A stretch of DNA of 64,000 nt from Antennarius striatus (taxonomy: Eukaryota; Chordata; Actinopteri; Lophiiformes; Antennariidae), in assembly GCF_040054535.1 (NCBI RefSeq), contig NC_090779.1, forward strand, positions 20,942,501-21,006,500, read 5' to 3'. The translations under genes and the position numbers were made by a program. The notes under the pieces are model-generated. The model saw nothing but the letters and a program-made list of their open reading frames with translations, was not told the origin of the DNA and ran no database searches. Positions 1 through 10,684 of this stretch are shown here, piece by piece. Positions within the stretch are counted from its first letter, which is position 1; each line of letters begins with the position of its first letter.

Positions 1-2887
1 AAGGATTTAGGAGGCCCGCTTCTCCAACACTCAGGTAAACTTTGAAGCGAATTATATTTAATCTAGATCTTATAAAACAATAATAAATTTACATATCATG
101 TCAACTGTGATTGTCTTGTCTAGAAGAAGATGGATGGATGATGGATGGAGGTTGTTTGATCAATGACAGGACTCTGTTTTCTTCCACAAAACCTATATTT
201 ATTCTTTCTCTGTCTGAATTATTACTTGCACAAAAAAAAATTTACTCTCTCCTGTTTTTGGATTTGATGTATTCATGTATATTATATGAATTTTAAACAA
301 CATATAAAATTATATTTTCTATCCATCATTGTGAATTGTATGAAAAATATATAAACTTATTCTGTAAAATGAATACCAAATACCACACTACAATTAATAT
401 GAAATGTCCTGAAAAATAACTCTACTAACAACTATAGTTTCCATGGTTCAGTTTTGTAAATGTTTCTGGATTATGTTTCTGTGTAAAAATAAATTAAAGG
501 CCTCTACATTTTGAAATATTAATATAGGTCCATTCTTTATAAACCATTTTATGATAGATGCATCACTGTAAGTTAAGTCAGAATTTAACGAACTTCTACT
601 TATCTGGTACACTTCTACAAATGTAATTTCATATAATATAAAATGTATGCAGTTGAAATGATTTATAAACAGAATAAAATCATTTTTACATTTCATAACA
701 AATGTTTAGAAAGTGAAATGTAGACACCACGCAGTCTGACTACAAATGAATTAAAATTCACTCGTGAATCAATGCAATCACAGTAAATTCAAATGAGAAA
801 ATATTTATAATAAACTAAAATAAAGCAGTAAAGTCACTCATTTTAAAACTGCATTAGCAAATACTGTCTTTCTATTAAATGGATGGATTTCAAATAAAAT
901 CTTTCTCAAACATCACAAATTGAAAGGTTCTACCTGTTCATATCTGCTCTCCCGCTGAGTAATTAAAGATCTGAAGAACAAAGGCAAGACTCCAAGTATA
1001 GATCAAACTATAGCCCCTTGTGGATAACACCTGTACTGCCTTGTTACTATGGCGACAGCTGATTGTTCCCATCTATCTAAGCAGGTGTACTGAGCAGCGT
1101 TTTCCTTCGGAGCCCACCGTATCTGCTGGCATGCTGTGGTGGGTCCAGCCCCCCTCCTGTCTTCTCCAGTGAGTGTTTTATGCCTCATCAGCAATGCCTC
1201 AGCTACTCTCTAAGCATTAGCAGCAGGGTCTCTCATGCTCTCCACAGCTAATTACTGATGCAATGCCAAAGAGCTAATTCTCCGCTCAACTCTGCACAGC
1301 TCTATTCATAACCATTCATGGTTGTTAAGGATGGGGAAGAGGGGTGGGTTGTAAGGCTTTTAAGAGTCCCTGGGGCCTCCTATTTTGTACTTGCAAATAC
1401 ACACTTTTAGCTGCGCAAATATGCAGAGCTAATAAAACATCTTGTCTTCTGTCATATTAAGATTATAATTACCAGTTGTGGCTGCTTATTGCTGAGGAAA
1501 GCCAATTTGTAGCACTCCATCAGCAAGTTTGGTTGCTGCTCAAAGAATTGTTAGCTGGAATAAAATTAAAATAAAAGAAACTCCCAGAAACATGCAATAT
1601 GCACCTGAAATGATTTCCTCAAGTAATTCAGTTTTTAAATTGGTTGGAATTTTTTTCCTTTCACGTCATCTGACATTGTAATAAGAACTAGCACTGTATT
1701 GCACCCTGAAATCAGCAGTTGTCATAGTTTGGCATTGTCTCATCAAGACTAGAAGTTATTAGTTGCTGGAACCTATGATGCCAAATGTGGAAAATAGCAC
1801 AAATAAATAAAAGCGCTCATCCCACACGTTCTTTGAGTCCTCTTAGTAGGCTGACACTTTCCCACAGTGCCCAGCAACACAACAATGCCATGTCTAGCCG
1901 TGACCAATTGGCACTTTTACTCCACCATCCACACGCGACCTTACTGCAATTTTTCACTGAGGCAATGAACCCCGTTTAGCACAAAAAGCTTGCCTATTTC
2001 TTTACAGAAGAGGGTTGGACAAGGAACATCCCCCAGCCATTGTTTGGCTAAAGAGCTTGGATCGCCAACCCCCCTGCTTTCTCTTGTCATTCAACTCTCA
2101 TTGCCGCCCATTGGAAACTTCTTGACTAGGACATAAAGCATTCAATAAAAGTGACTTTTATAGACTTATTTGAGCTCATCTTCACATACAAACTGGCTTC
2201 ATACCTGCAACTGAAAAGATTTAGTGTTGGGCCAGTGAGCCATCGAGTAATGGCATTTCCATTGAAGGGATCTATTGTTGGCGTCCTACAGGGCTTTATA
2301 GTTGGCCCACTAGGGTAGACACACACGTTGCCCAGGACTGACCTGGTAATAGGGTATTTGAGAGAAAGCCATTGAGTCTCAATAGAGAAGTGAAAAGCAT
2401 GTCCAAACCTGTTATGTGCTCCCTAGAGGTGGTCTATGTGCAGATTTGTCGTACAGATTAAAAAGGCAACATTGAATAGATAGGATAAATTGTTCCACTT
2501 GACTTTTGTTGTGCATGCACCTGTGAGTGAAGTAGCGTGGGATTGCTACTCACAGTTCAGCAAATTCCTTTCTCTCAGATTAAGTGGCTTTCCATTCTCT
2601 TTAGTCACCCTCAGTTTGTTAAATTGGACAAATCAGGAAAAAAAACCTAATCACAAGTGAGTGATAAAGGGAATGACAAAGACATGCAGGATGCATGTTG
2701 TAAATGGGAAAGACCTCCAGACGTTTTGATTGCAGACATTGTGACATTAATTTAAATTTATCTGAATCATGAAAAACGTGGGAAAAACAACTGACTGTCA
2801 TCTGAACGCAATAGTTCAAACGAAGGTACAGTATACTTTATTATACAATCATGGGTCAAAATATTTTTTCGTCTTTTTGTCTTCCAG
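1..2887 (+). other. Probable dbx2 intron or upstream sequence, no exon recognised
   Basis: This AT-rich stretch precedes the homeobox exon that starts at 2888. Because that exon begins in mid-codon, at least one coding exon must lie upstream; none could be recognised here, so exons 1-2 are probably off the left edge. A short GATG tract is at about 130-150. The part around 1380-1560 has less low-complexity sequence and mixed homeobox-like ATTA/TAAT cores, and could be a conserved non-coding element, but this is inference only. The open frames here are short and show no family signature. Confidence 0.5.
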
Positions 2888-3388
2888 AGGGTGCAAATAT
2901 TCGAATGTGGTCTGCAGATATAAGTCCTAAATCGCGCAGAGGGATCCTCAGGAGGGCCGTGTTCTCTGAGGAACAACGGAAAGAGCTGGAAAAAACTTTT
3001 CGGAGACAGAAATACATCAGCAAGACGGACCGGAACAAACTGGCAGCTGATCTCAGTCTGAAGGAGTCACAGGTAACTAAGTATGCATAACCAACCTGAT
3101 TAATATTTTATGCCATGGCTGTGTGTTTAAGATCCTACTTATACTGCAAACCTCCAAGCAACACCAAACTGAACGGAAATTTCTCTGCTGCTTTAGGTGA
3201 AGATCTGGTTCCAGAACCGACGAATGAAGTGGAGGAACTGTAAGGAGAAGGAGGTTCATAACACTCGCTCGCCGATGGACGAGCTCATGGCCCACGGTCT
3301 CGCTCAGGAGGATGAGGAACCATCACAGAATCACACAAACTCAAAAACAGATGGATCACCGCCACAGAAGAACATCAGAGACACATGA
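2888..3388 (+). CDS. dbx2: Dbx-class homeobox transcription factor, last two coding exons (partial)
   Basis: Two coding exons are seen: 2888-3072 (after a cttccag acceptor, ending before gtaact) and 3197-3388 (after ctttag, ending at TGA). Together they encode a complete homeodomain from RRGILRRAVFSEEQRK through helix 3 KIWFQNRRMKWRN, with the intron falling between ESQ and VKIW as is typical for Dbx genes. ILRRAVFS, QKYISKTDR and KEKEV fit Dbx2 better than Dbx1, which has KPDR and KERE. Dbx proteins are nuclear DNA-binding repressors that set interneuron identity in the intermediate neural tube. The tail after the homeodomain is short, under 60 residues and rich in Glu/Asp, Ser and Asn, much shorter than in mammalian DBX proteins. 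The first exon starts in phase 1, so the N-terminal part is missing. An alternative would be a divergent dbx1 paralogue. Confidence 0.82.
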
Positions 3389-3828
3389 ATGTGAGGGATG
3401 GGAATCAAACTAATAATGTTGTCAAATACACTAAAAGTTGCTACCTTACTGTGAGGGTGTTAGAAATGTTTGGATGGATACATTGTGAAGAATAGCACTG
3501 ATAGTTATATTAACTTTTCAGTTGATGTAGGCTAACTGCTTTGTTGCATCATAAATGGAATTAGGTTCACCTATCTGGTCGATCATCTCATTTCCATTTC
3601 ACTGGCTTCAGTGAGCAATTTATCGGTGCACTAACAAGACTTTCCAGGAAATATTGTGACTCCATTAAAGGCAGAAATGAGTCATTTCATTTAATGAACC
3701 TTTTTATGTTTTATTTAGTTGACATATTCTGGTCAGCTTTACATGAATTTTTGAGTCAAATTTCTCTTGGTATATTTTGTAAATATGTTTTTTCATGATC
3801 TGAAATGTATAGTTTAACTGTAAATAAA
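3389..3828 (+). other. dbx2 3'UTR with polyadenylation signal
   Basis: AT-rich sequence follows the dbx2 stop codon. The first good AATAAA on the + strand is at 3823-3828, which would end the transcript at about 3845. The next gene (prl2) comes in from the opposite direction, so the two 3' ends face each other. Confidence 0.5.
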
Positions 3829-4185
3829 TATGAATGAATCCTGACTTCCACATTTCCTATTCTTACGATGCTGGACAGGGGCAACTGCTCACTGCGCCAC
3901 ACACCACCTAAAAGCTTACACTTTACATAAACAAGACGAAAATCAAGACCTAAAAGGCATAGTTATTTTAATTTAATTTTTTTTTTTTTTTAAACATTTT
4001 AATGCTCCATGCTCATAAGAGGGGAAAAAACGTAATTACCTTAACACAACAATCCTCTAAACACGCAATCCTCTAAAACAGATGCACATGTGGAATGCAA
4101 TCCAACAACATGATACGAATTTAAAAATACAGTGTATGCTTTCTATTAAGGAAAGATAAATCTCTATATTGGCTTTCGATCACTA
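3829..4185. other. Convergent 3' intergenic spacer, includes prl2 3'UTR
   Basis: This short spacer lies between the dbx2 poly(A) site and the prl2 stop codon. It holds a T-run near 3978-3990 and, read on the - strand, overlapping ATTAAA-type motifs near 3967-3978 that could end the prl2 transcript. No coding potential is seen. Confidence 0.4.
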
Positions 4186-5260
4186 TCAACAGTCATTTCC
4201 GGCGACAGTGGTGCATTTCAGAATACGTAGATAATTTTTGACTTTGTTTGAGTCTCTGCGGAAGCAGTAGAGAAGATCCTGTTGGCCCATTGTGTTGAGC
4301 TCTCCGTGTTTGTAGAAGGAAAAGGTAGAAGAAGGGACCGAAATCTCAGGACTCGCATTATAGCCGATCACTCCCAACAACTTCATCTGGCATGGAAAGA
4401 TGGAAGCTTTAAATATATGCATAAACATATTAATACAAAGATGCATTTTACTAGTTATATATATCGCTGATATGATAACACAACATATCAATAGTGCATC
4501 CTTACCCTCTGAGCCATCTTGGCCACTCCATCTCTTAGCTCATGAACAATATCGCTGATCTCTAGAGCCTTGTTGGAGCTGTAGGGGTTAAAGCCTTGAT
4601 TCTGATCTTGAGACATGCTTCTGTAAAGCTGTGACATGGGATCACCCCAGGCCCCCAATAGCCTCAGGATTACCTCTGTCAGTTGATCTTTCTGCATATG
4701 AAAGGACTGGTTAAGTACTGTAATGTTGTGGTGAGATTTAAATTTTCATTCATAAAGATACAAAACTCACCCCTAGCCTTTGAGCATTCTCTTTATCGTC
4801 AGGAGTTAGTATGCCATGTGTGTGGCATTTTCGTTTTCCAATGAGATTCTTGCTGGGAAAGACATTTTGCTCCTGCAAAGACAGAGACATATCGCATACG
4901 GTGAAAGGACAATTGATGGATGACCGGATGTCGAAAAGTGATGGATGGTGATGTTTGACTGACGTCAGAGAGGAAAAAAAACAACTCACAAATTCAGAAT
5001 GCAGATCTCTAGAGATGCCTTGCATTCTTGAGGACTGTTGTATGACTCTGTCGAAGAGATCTGCCAGAGAAAGAGTATGACATCCCGCCTGTCCATAGGC
5101 ACAGATGGGGGCGGTACCAACCCTCATAGAAAGCTCCAGGTACACCAGTGTTAGAGCTGAAATGCAAACTGATGGAGAAAAGCAAAAGTTAATAATAATG
5201 CAAAAAAAACCCAACAAGTCACCAACTTCATATTTCTTTTGTTGTCTTACCCTTTTTCAT
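4186..5260 (-). CDS. prl2: Prolactin 2 (prolactin-family hormone), complete
   Basis: Five coding exons on the - strand, highest coordinate first: 5251-5260, 4990-5156, 4771-4872, 4506-4691, 4186-4386. All junctions are GT-AG and all join in frame, giving 221 aa. The 10-base first coding exon (ATG plus 7 bases) is the hallmark of the growth hormone/prolactin family. Six cysteines are at about residues 22, 29, 75, 196, 213 and 221. The early pair (ICAYGQAGC) makes the N-terminal loop found in tetrapod prolactin and in fish prolactin 2 but absent from the classical fish prolactin. Family motifs are SLADLFDRVIQ, CHTHGILTPDDKENAQ and LLYCFRRDSNKVKNYL. The product is expected to be a secreted four-helix cytokine acting through a class I cytokine receptor. 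The signal peptide is short and weakly hydrophobic, with Glu11 inside it. It is transcribed towards dbx2, with its start about 0.8 kb from the 3' end of szl. Main alternative: another prolactin-like paralogue. Confidence 0.88.
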
Positions 5261-6046
5261 GATTCCTTTAAAGCAGCGGAACACCAACTGCTGAGTTGAG
5301 TTCTTCTTTCTACCACAGCTACTCTTGCAGAAGCCAATCTTACTACTACAGCTATGACGTTGATGATTAAACAAATCGGTCGACAAAGGATATACGTGAT
5401 TTTATGCACGTCATACAGCATGCTTCACTTAGTTATCTATTCAGCCGAGAAAGGGACAAAGTCAGCCCAGGCGGAAACGATGCTACATAATCACACAATC
5501 TGTCCTTCAATGTAACGGACATTAGCAAATAGTATGGATTAAAAACTCGAGTTTGGCTGTGTAGAATAAGATGTGACTACAAAAGACAAAAACCATCCAT
5601 GTCCACATCACATTAAAAAATAAAACCCCCAGCATGTTTCTCAGTATATTTAGCGGTATGGTCATTGTTCGGTATTTACCGCCACTGGTTGGAGCCAGTT
5701 TGATTGCTATTGAAAGGAGGCTTTTTGTATGTAGAGTGAGTGAGTTGTCCCAGGGCTTTATAGTTTCACCAGTTCCACAGGCCATTTACAGTTTCACTCC
5801 TTCAGAGACACTATTATAAAATGACCTACTTAACATATGATTGATCCATATGATTCATTTTTATTATAGGCTTTTCAATAACTGAACTAGTTCTGATTTA
5901 TCATTTCTGAGTGCCAAGAGTGTATTTGATTTTTAAAAAAGTATCTTAACAGCTCCTACGATTTGTGTTAACACCGGACTGGAAACATTCCAGGCAGCAG
6001 TCAATAAAACAAATACAAATATACTTCACTAATATACACAGAATAT
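5261..6046. other. prl2 5' flank and spacer to szl
   Basis: This 0.8 kb stretch lies between the prl2 start codon and the szl poly(A) signal and should hold the prl2 promoter. A TATAAA read on the - strand at about 5758-5763 is roughly 500 bases from the ATG, so its role is uncertain; an upstream non-coding exon would be needed to use it. The remaining open frames are short and unconserved in appearance. Confidence 0.4.
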
Positions 6047-6373
6047 TTTATTGTTATCTTTTTACATATATCATGCTTTTAAAGACGTGATAAATACATC
6101 AGCATCACAGAAATTATTTACAATCAATATACATTCATTGTGTTATGTACAAGTTTGAGTGCATTCTCTATCAGTTCATCTTGTCAAGGGATGAAGGACT
6201 GAACCGCTGTAGGAGTCAAGTCCAGTTCCATGATTATATTACTGTACAATTTTAATTACCACCAACAGGTAAAACACAACCACCTGACAATTCGTACTTC
6301 CACTTTTTAGCTTTGGAATCAGCCATGATTCAACACTTTAAACAGATTCAGAGCCTCAATTGCTTGAAAAGCG
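6047..6373 (-). terminator. szl 3'UTR with poly(A) signal
   Basis: Downstream of the szl stop codon the - strand reads AATAAA at 6047-6052, a standard polyadenylation signal, giving a 3'UTR of roughly 330 bases. The sequence in between is AT-rich and non-coding. Confidence 0.55.
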
Positions 6374-7534
6374 TCAACATCTGTGGTGTTTCCACCTCCG
6401 AGTGGCCATGGCAATGTTCATGTTTTTCTTGTGCCAGGGGAACACATGGTTGAGGGCAAGGGTTCCATCCACTTGCACAGAACCGATCAGAACGTAGAGC
6501 TGGGCTCGTCCGGGGCGAACAAGAGCTTTGGCACAGCGAATATTGGTAAGCAGCCACTTCTGGAGAAGGTGCTGGGTGTCGTAAGGCAGCAGAGGTCCCT
6601 GGCGAACAAACTCAACACGCCCCTCAACATCAAATTCCGGCTCTCCCAGGGGTAGACGGCAACGATGAATTTTGGCGGTCACAGCTGTGAAGAAGAGACA
6701 AAAATTACCAACCTGACTTTCAAACACAACTGTGTGAAAATAAGGCTGAGATTATTCAAAGAACCTTGAAACGTACCAAAGTCAAAGCTACAAAAAGCAT
6801 CAAGGACTCTCATCATCGAAGGATTTTCCTCCACGGAAGGGCAGTTTTGGCAAGCAGGTCTGGGCAAATCTGTGACAAATAAAACAGCTGAATTAATTCA
6901 AGTAACATTAAACATAAGAAAACAGTTAGCCCATGTCTTCCATTCTATTCAATTAATCTGTGGATTGAACATACCTTTAACAAAGTGGCTAAATTTGCCG
7001 TGATGAGTAAGGCACGTGTCGTCTTCCGAGGGAAAGCGGTCACAATCAAGAGTCTCAGGCCACATGTAACCCTGGCAGGCAAGCATCGGGGCACAGCTAT
7101 CCCTCACCGCCACACACAGACTACGGCACGGCTGTATAAAACTGGAGGGAAAAAGCAATACGAGGGTTCACAATTAAAGTTCCTGCAATAACATTAAAGT
7201 AAGAAGCTGGTAGATTAAGTAATTCACGGGGAATAAACAACAATGTGCCTTACGTATCAAGACAGACGGGAGCAATGAGGGAGCAGAGGAAGGCTTGAGC
7301 CTGAGGGTGGCAGCCGACCTGCAGCAGGGGCCTCCAGTCCTCTGAACGAGGCACCACCTCCCTTTCCAGGCTGCTGTGACCCAAAAAGTTGGGCAAACGC
7401 ATCTCGTTGTATCCCACATCTTTGCAGACCTTCATCTGGTTTGGGATAGCAACACAGCGAGTGGACTGACCCAAGTCAAATGCCATTAAAGGACAAACCG
7501 TAGCCAGGAGAGACACAATGAGGTTCAAAGCCAT
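6374..7534 (-). CDS. szl: Sizzled, secreted frizzled-related protein, complete
   Basis: Four coding exons on the - strand: 7254-7534, 6975-7141, 6777-6869, 6374-6684. All are GT-AG and in frame, for 283 aa ending KHHRC. The start codon is the first ATG after a TATA box, and it opens a hydrophobic signal peptide (MALNLIVSLLATVCPLMAF). Residues about 27-150 form a frizzled-type cysteine-rich domain with ten canonical cysteines, including NEMRLPNFLGH, GCHPQAQAFLCSLIAPVC and QPCRSLCVAVRDSCAPML. The C-terminal half is a netrin-like domain with CQNCPS, LDAFC and RCRLPLG. The mix of residues fits sizzled rather than sfrp1/2/5. In fish and frogs, Sizzled is a ventral, BMP-induced secreted protein that inhibits Bmp1/Tolloid proteases and so protects Chordin. 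It lies in the same orientation as prl2 and mov10l1. Alternative: another sFRP paralogue. Confidence 0.85.
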
Positions 7535-7641
7535 GCTGAAGATGTTCCGACGTCCAGGTCCTACAACAAGTTGGTTTCTCCGAGTTATTTCTTGTCAGAA
7601 GACTCTGCAGGCCTTGAATGACTTGAGAGCCTTGATGCTGG

Positions 7642-7650
7642 CTTTATATA
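7642..7650 (-). promoter_or_regulatory. TATA box of szl
   Basis: The - strand reads TATATAAAG here, about 110 bases upstream of the szl start codon. This would place transcription start near 7615 and give a short 5'UTR of about 80 bases. No other TATA-like motif is as well placed. Confidence 0.6.
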
Positions 7651-10478
7651 GAGAGGTCAGCCAGCCCCATCAGCCCCGAAGTCTGTTATCAACAACATAT
7701 CAAAGACGCAGAGACGATGTGTTTGGAGACGAGAACTTGTTTTGTGCTGACGGCAGACAGAGAGGGGGCAATAAGCAGATGGATGGGGTGGTGATGTGTG
7801 TGTGTGTGTGGGGGGGGTGTTGCGGGGAAGACAATGGGCAATCCCTGCCCAGTTTTCAATGACAGAAACCCAATTTTATGCCTGTTTTATTTGCTTATTT
7901 CAGGTCCAGGTGGCGAAAAAGAACTTGAAAACCTCAGAACTTAAAAGCTCGCTCTCGATGCTCACATTTTACAACATATGGCTGATAAGTAGAGCTACCT
8001 TTCATAGAATCTTTGTAGTACAGTATTTGCAATACAGATCCAGTTGTCTTAGAAGTAAATAGTTTTTGTTGCCTACTCCCTATTTTATATTTTCTTTGAG
8101 CACACTGAGTGAGAAATGAAAACCAACAAAAAAAACAACTGCATTCTGCAGAGAGGATTTGCAGAGTGGGTCAGACTCGTTCCAACAGAGAGAGCTCTGA
8201 GGGCTTCGAAGACAGACAGGCAGTCTCCTTCATATTGATAGTCGCTTTCATGTGTCTCTGCTTCTTAATTGGAGGCTTCATCTGCAGCACCTCCTGTTCT
8301 CATCAGCAGAGCAACGTCTCTTCTGGCTCACCGGGCTTTGATCTGCTAATCACCCAACAGACCAACATGCAAAATACTACTAGTCTAACTCTTTCGCTTA
8401 GCTGTAATTTCTGCATGTTTGGTTGTTGGCTATAGCGCTTAAAAAATAAAGCAAGGGAAGGGACGTTGACATGCATGTCTTCTAAACAAGACTGAATGAA
8501 AAAGAGTAACGTAGTGATTTAACCCGAGACACCCGAGATCTCGTCCTGAGATGCAGCCCAGGGGCGCAGACATGACTGCTGGTTTGTCTCTCCTTCTCAT
8601 GTGTTTCAGCTACTTAATTTAACAATAGAACACATCACATCAATTAGTTTGGATGTCGTCTGTCTACAGATTTAGATGTGTATCTGGGGCCTTCGGAGGA
8701 CTTTCTCCTCATGAATCACAGGTCTCTATTCCACCCTGCCTCACAGTCATTGTGGCTTCAGGCAAACTGAAGTAAAGCCAATTCTGATTGGATCTACTCC
8801 CATTTCTTTGCCTGTGTTCCAGCACTATCTGCAGTGACAGCTGTGTTCTTGGTGTCAGCCCCAACCTATTGGAGCCACCGGCCCCAGCTCGGCCAACTTT
8901 TACACCCCAATCTCATGAGTGCAGGCTGGTTCCAGGTCGGGTAGACGAGGACAGCCCCTAAGAAGGGACTAACTGGGCAATTAGTCACAGAGCAATTTGA
9001 GAGAACAAAAAGGTCAACACATTCAACAAGTTCCCCCTGCCAGGATCCCAGCAGGGGTCTGTTGTTGGGCCTAATAGCTGGCTTGTAGACACCGTGTCTG
9101 TCTGGATAATGTGCTGCCTGCCCCTGTCTCGTTTAATGAGGTCCAACATTTAGATACGCAACTAAATGTTGGACACCTGTCTGTCAAATAGACCATCTTA
9201 CTAAAGAGGGATTTTAACAATGGAATTATCTGTATTATATTTATATGTTTGAATTAACTGAATTGATGATTGTCAGATCACAATTGGGACTTGTAAACGG
9301 TGATTTCATATGGTTAAATTGAGGTATCATAAAAGTGAAATATTACTTAAGACTGAGAGAAATCTACTTTATATGGATGTTGAATAAATCCAGACAATTG
9401 CTTCTTTGCTATTGGAGTTTAATTTTGGTCACATACAGCCCTTCACAAAACTGGCACCAACATTTCAACATGTGATTGGAATATTAGTGGTTGTGATGTG
9501 TTGTTCAAACAGACCATGGCAGGTCAATTATTTAAATATCCACTTTAACTTCAAAAAGTTCTAAAAACACAGCATAAAGCATTCATATTTCTCTCTGCAC
9601 GTCAAAAAGGAACATACATATATAAAAATTTAGTCACTGTACACTCCATACTTCCTCTTCAAAGGACCTTCCCAATCCACCCCTAAATAGTGTTTCATGT
9701 GTGATGGATTTTTTTTTCATGTTAATCTAAAAAAGAACATAGGTGGTGCCATCAGTTTGAGACAATTCCTAGTGCTGCTGGATATATTGGACACATCGGG
9801 GTGATTTAAACATGAAGTTATCTGGTTCTTTAAAATACAACACTCACATTTTACTGCTGAAAACCCCATCAGCTAGTCTTCTAGAATGGCATCATTTGAA
9901 TCAGAACTTTGTCGTGTTCTCGGCTCACGTCTCCCCCACAGAACAGACAACGTATTAAAACACCTGAGACCTGCTGTACATCAAAGACAGAGGCCTGCTC
10001 AAGAAGAAAAGCAAAGGGGGACTGGGTGTCTGAGCTCACCTCCCCCTTTGCATACGAGACTCATTAACTTAACTGAAACCGCATTTGCCGCCCCCTCCCT
10101 CTCAATCCTGCTGGGCTCCAGTGGGACTGACGGTCCCTCTAAGACTATCGATGTAACTCAGTTGTCACAAGTAGTCTCCAGGCTGGTGGGCAGACACTGC
10201 CACACCAATGTGCCCACAAATATCTGCAAGTTGGGGTAATGAGTTTAAAAAGGTGTGATCAAATTCCTTTTCACTAAAGACCTACTAAAGCACCGCCATC
10301 AAACTCAGCAGAACTCAATTCAGATGTTTCACTGCATTTATGGGGCCTACTTGGACAGATAATAGAGACCTGAGATGTTAAATAATTCAATTGTAAAATG
10401 TTACAGTTCAGCTGAAAAATGTTTTGTTCAGTAAAGCACGCACAAATACTCGTTCACCATTTGTTCGATCACAACGTT
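7651..10478. other. Intergenic between szl and mov10l1
   Basis: No gene could be supported. A short TG/G-rich run is at about 7796-7818. The parts at about 8640-9170 and 9890-10240 are GC-richer than their surroundings, but their open frames lack family motifs and splice-consistent extensions. Regulatory DNA for szl may lie in the first kilobase. Confidence 0.45.
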
Positions 10479-10684
10479 TTTATTGCTAAACCAGCCTTGA
10501 ACAGCATCTGGCTTTTACAGAAACGGAAATTTTTCAAAACCAACTCAGATGAGGCAGATTAAAACAGCAACACGTCACAGTTTTGGAAAAGAAAAATGGC
10601 ACACATCACTTCTTGTCAGAAGACAATCACGTCCACAGGGGCCATGGTAAACCGCCAGATATCATCTCCTGGTGGGATCCTTTG
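10479..10684 (-). terminator. mov10l1 3'UTR with poly(A) signal
   Basis: Downstream of the mov10l1 stop codon (10685-10687) the - strand reads AATAAA at 10479-10484, giving a 3'UTR of about 200 bases. Confidence 0.55.

Noticed and set aside
8109-8435. 108-codon frame with a hydrophobic segment between szl and mov10l1
   Set aside because: The single hydrophobic stretch could suggest a membrane protein, but there is no family match, conserved start or splice context.
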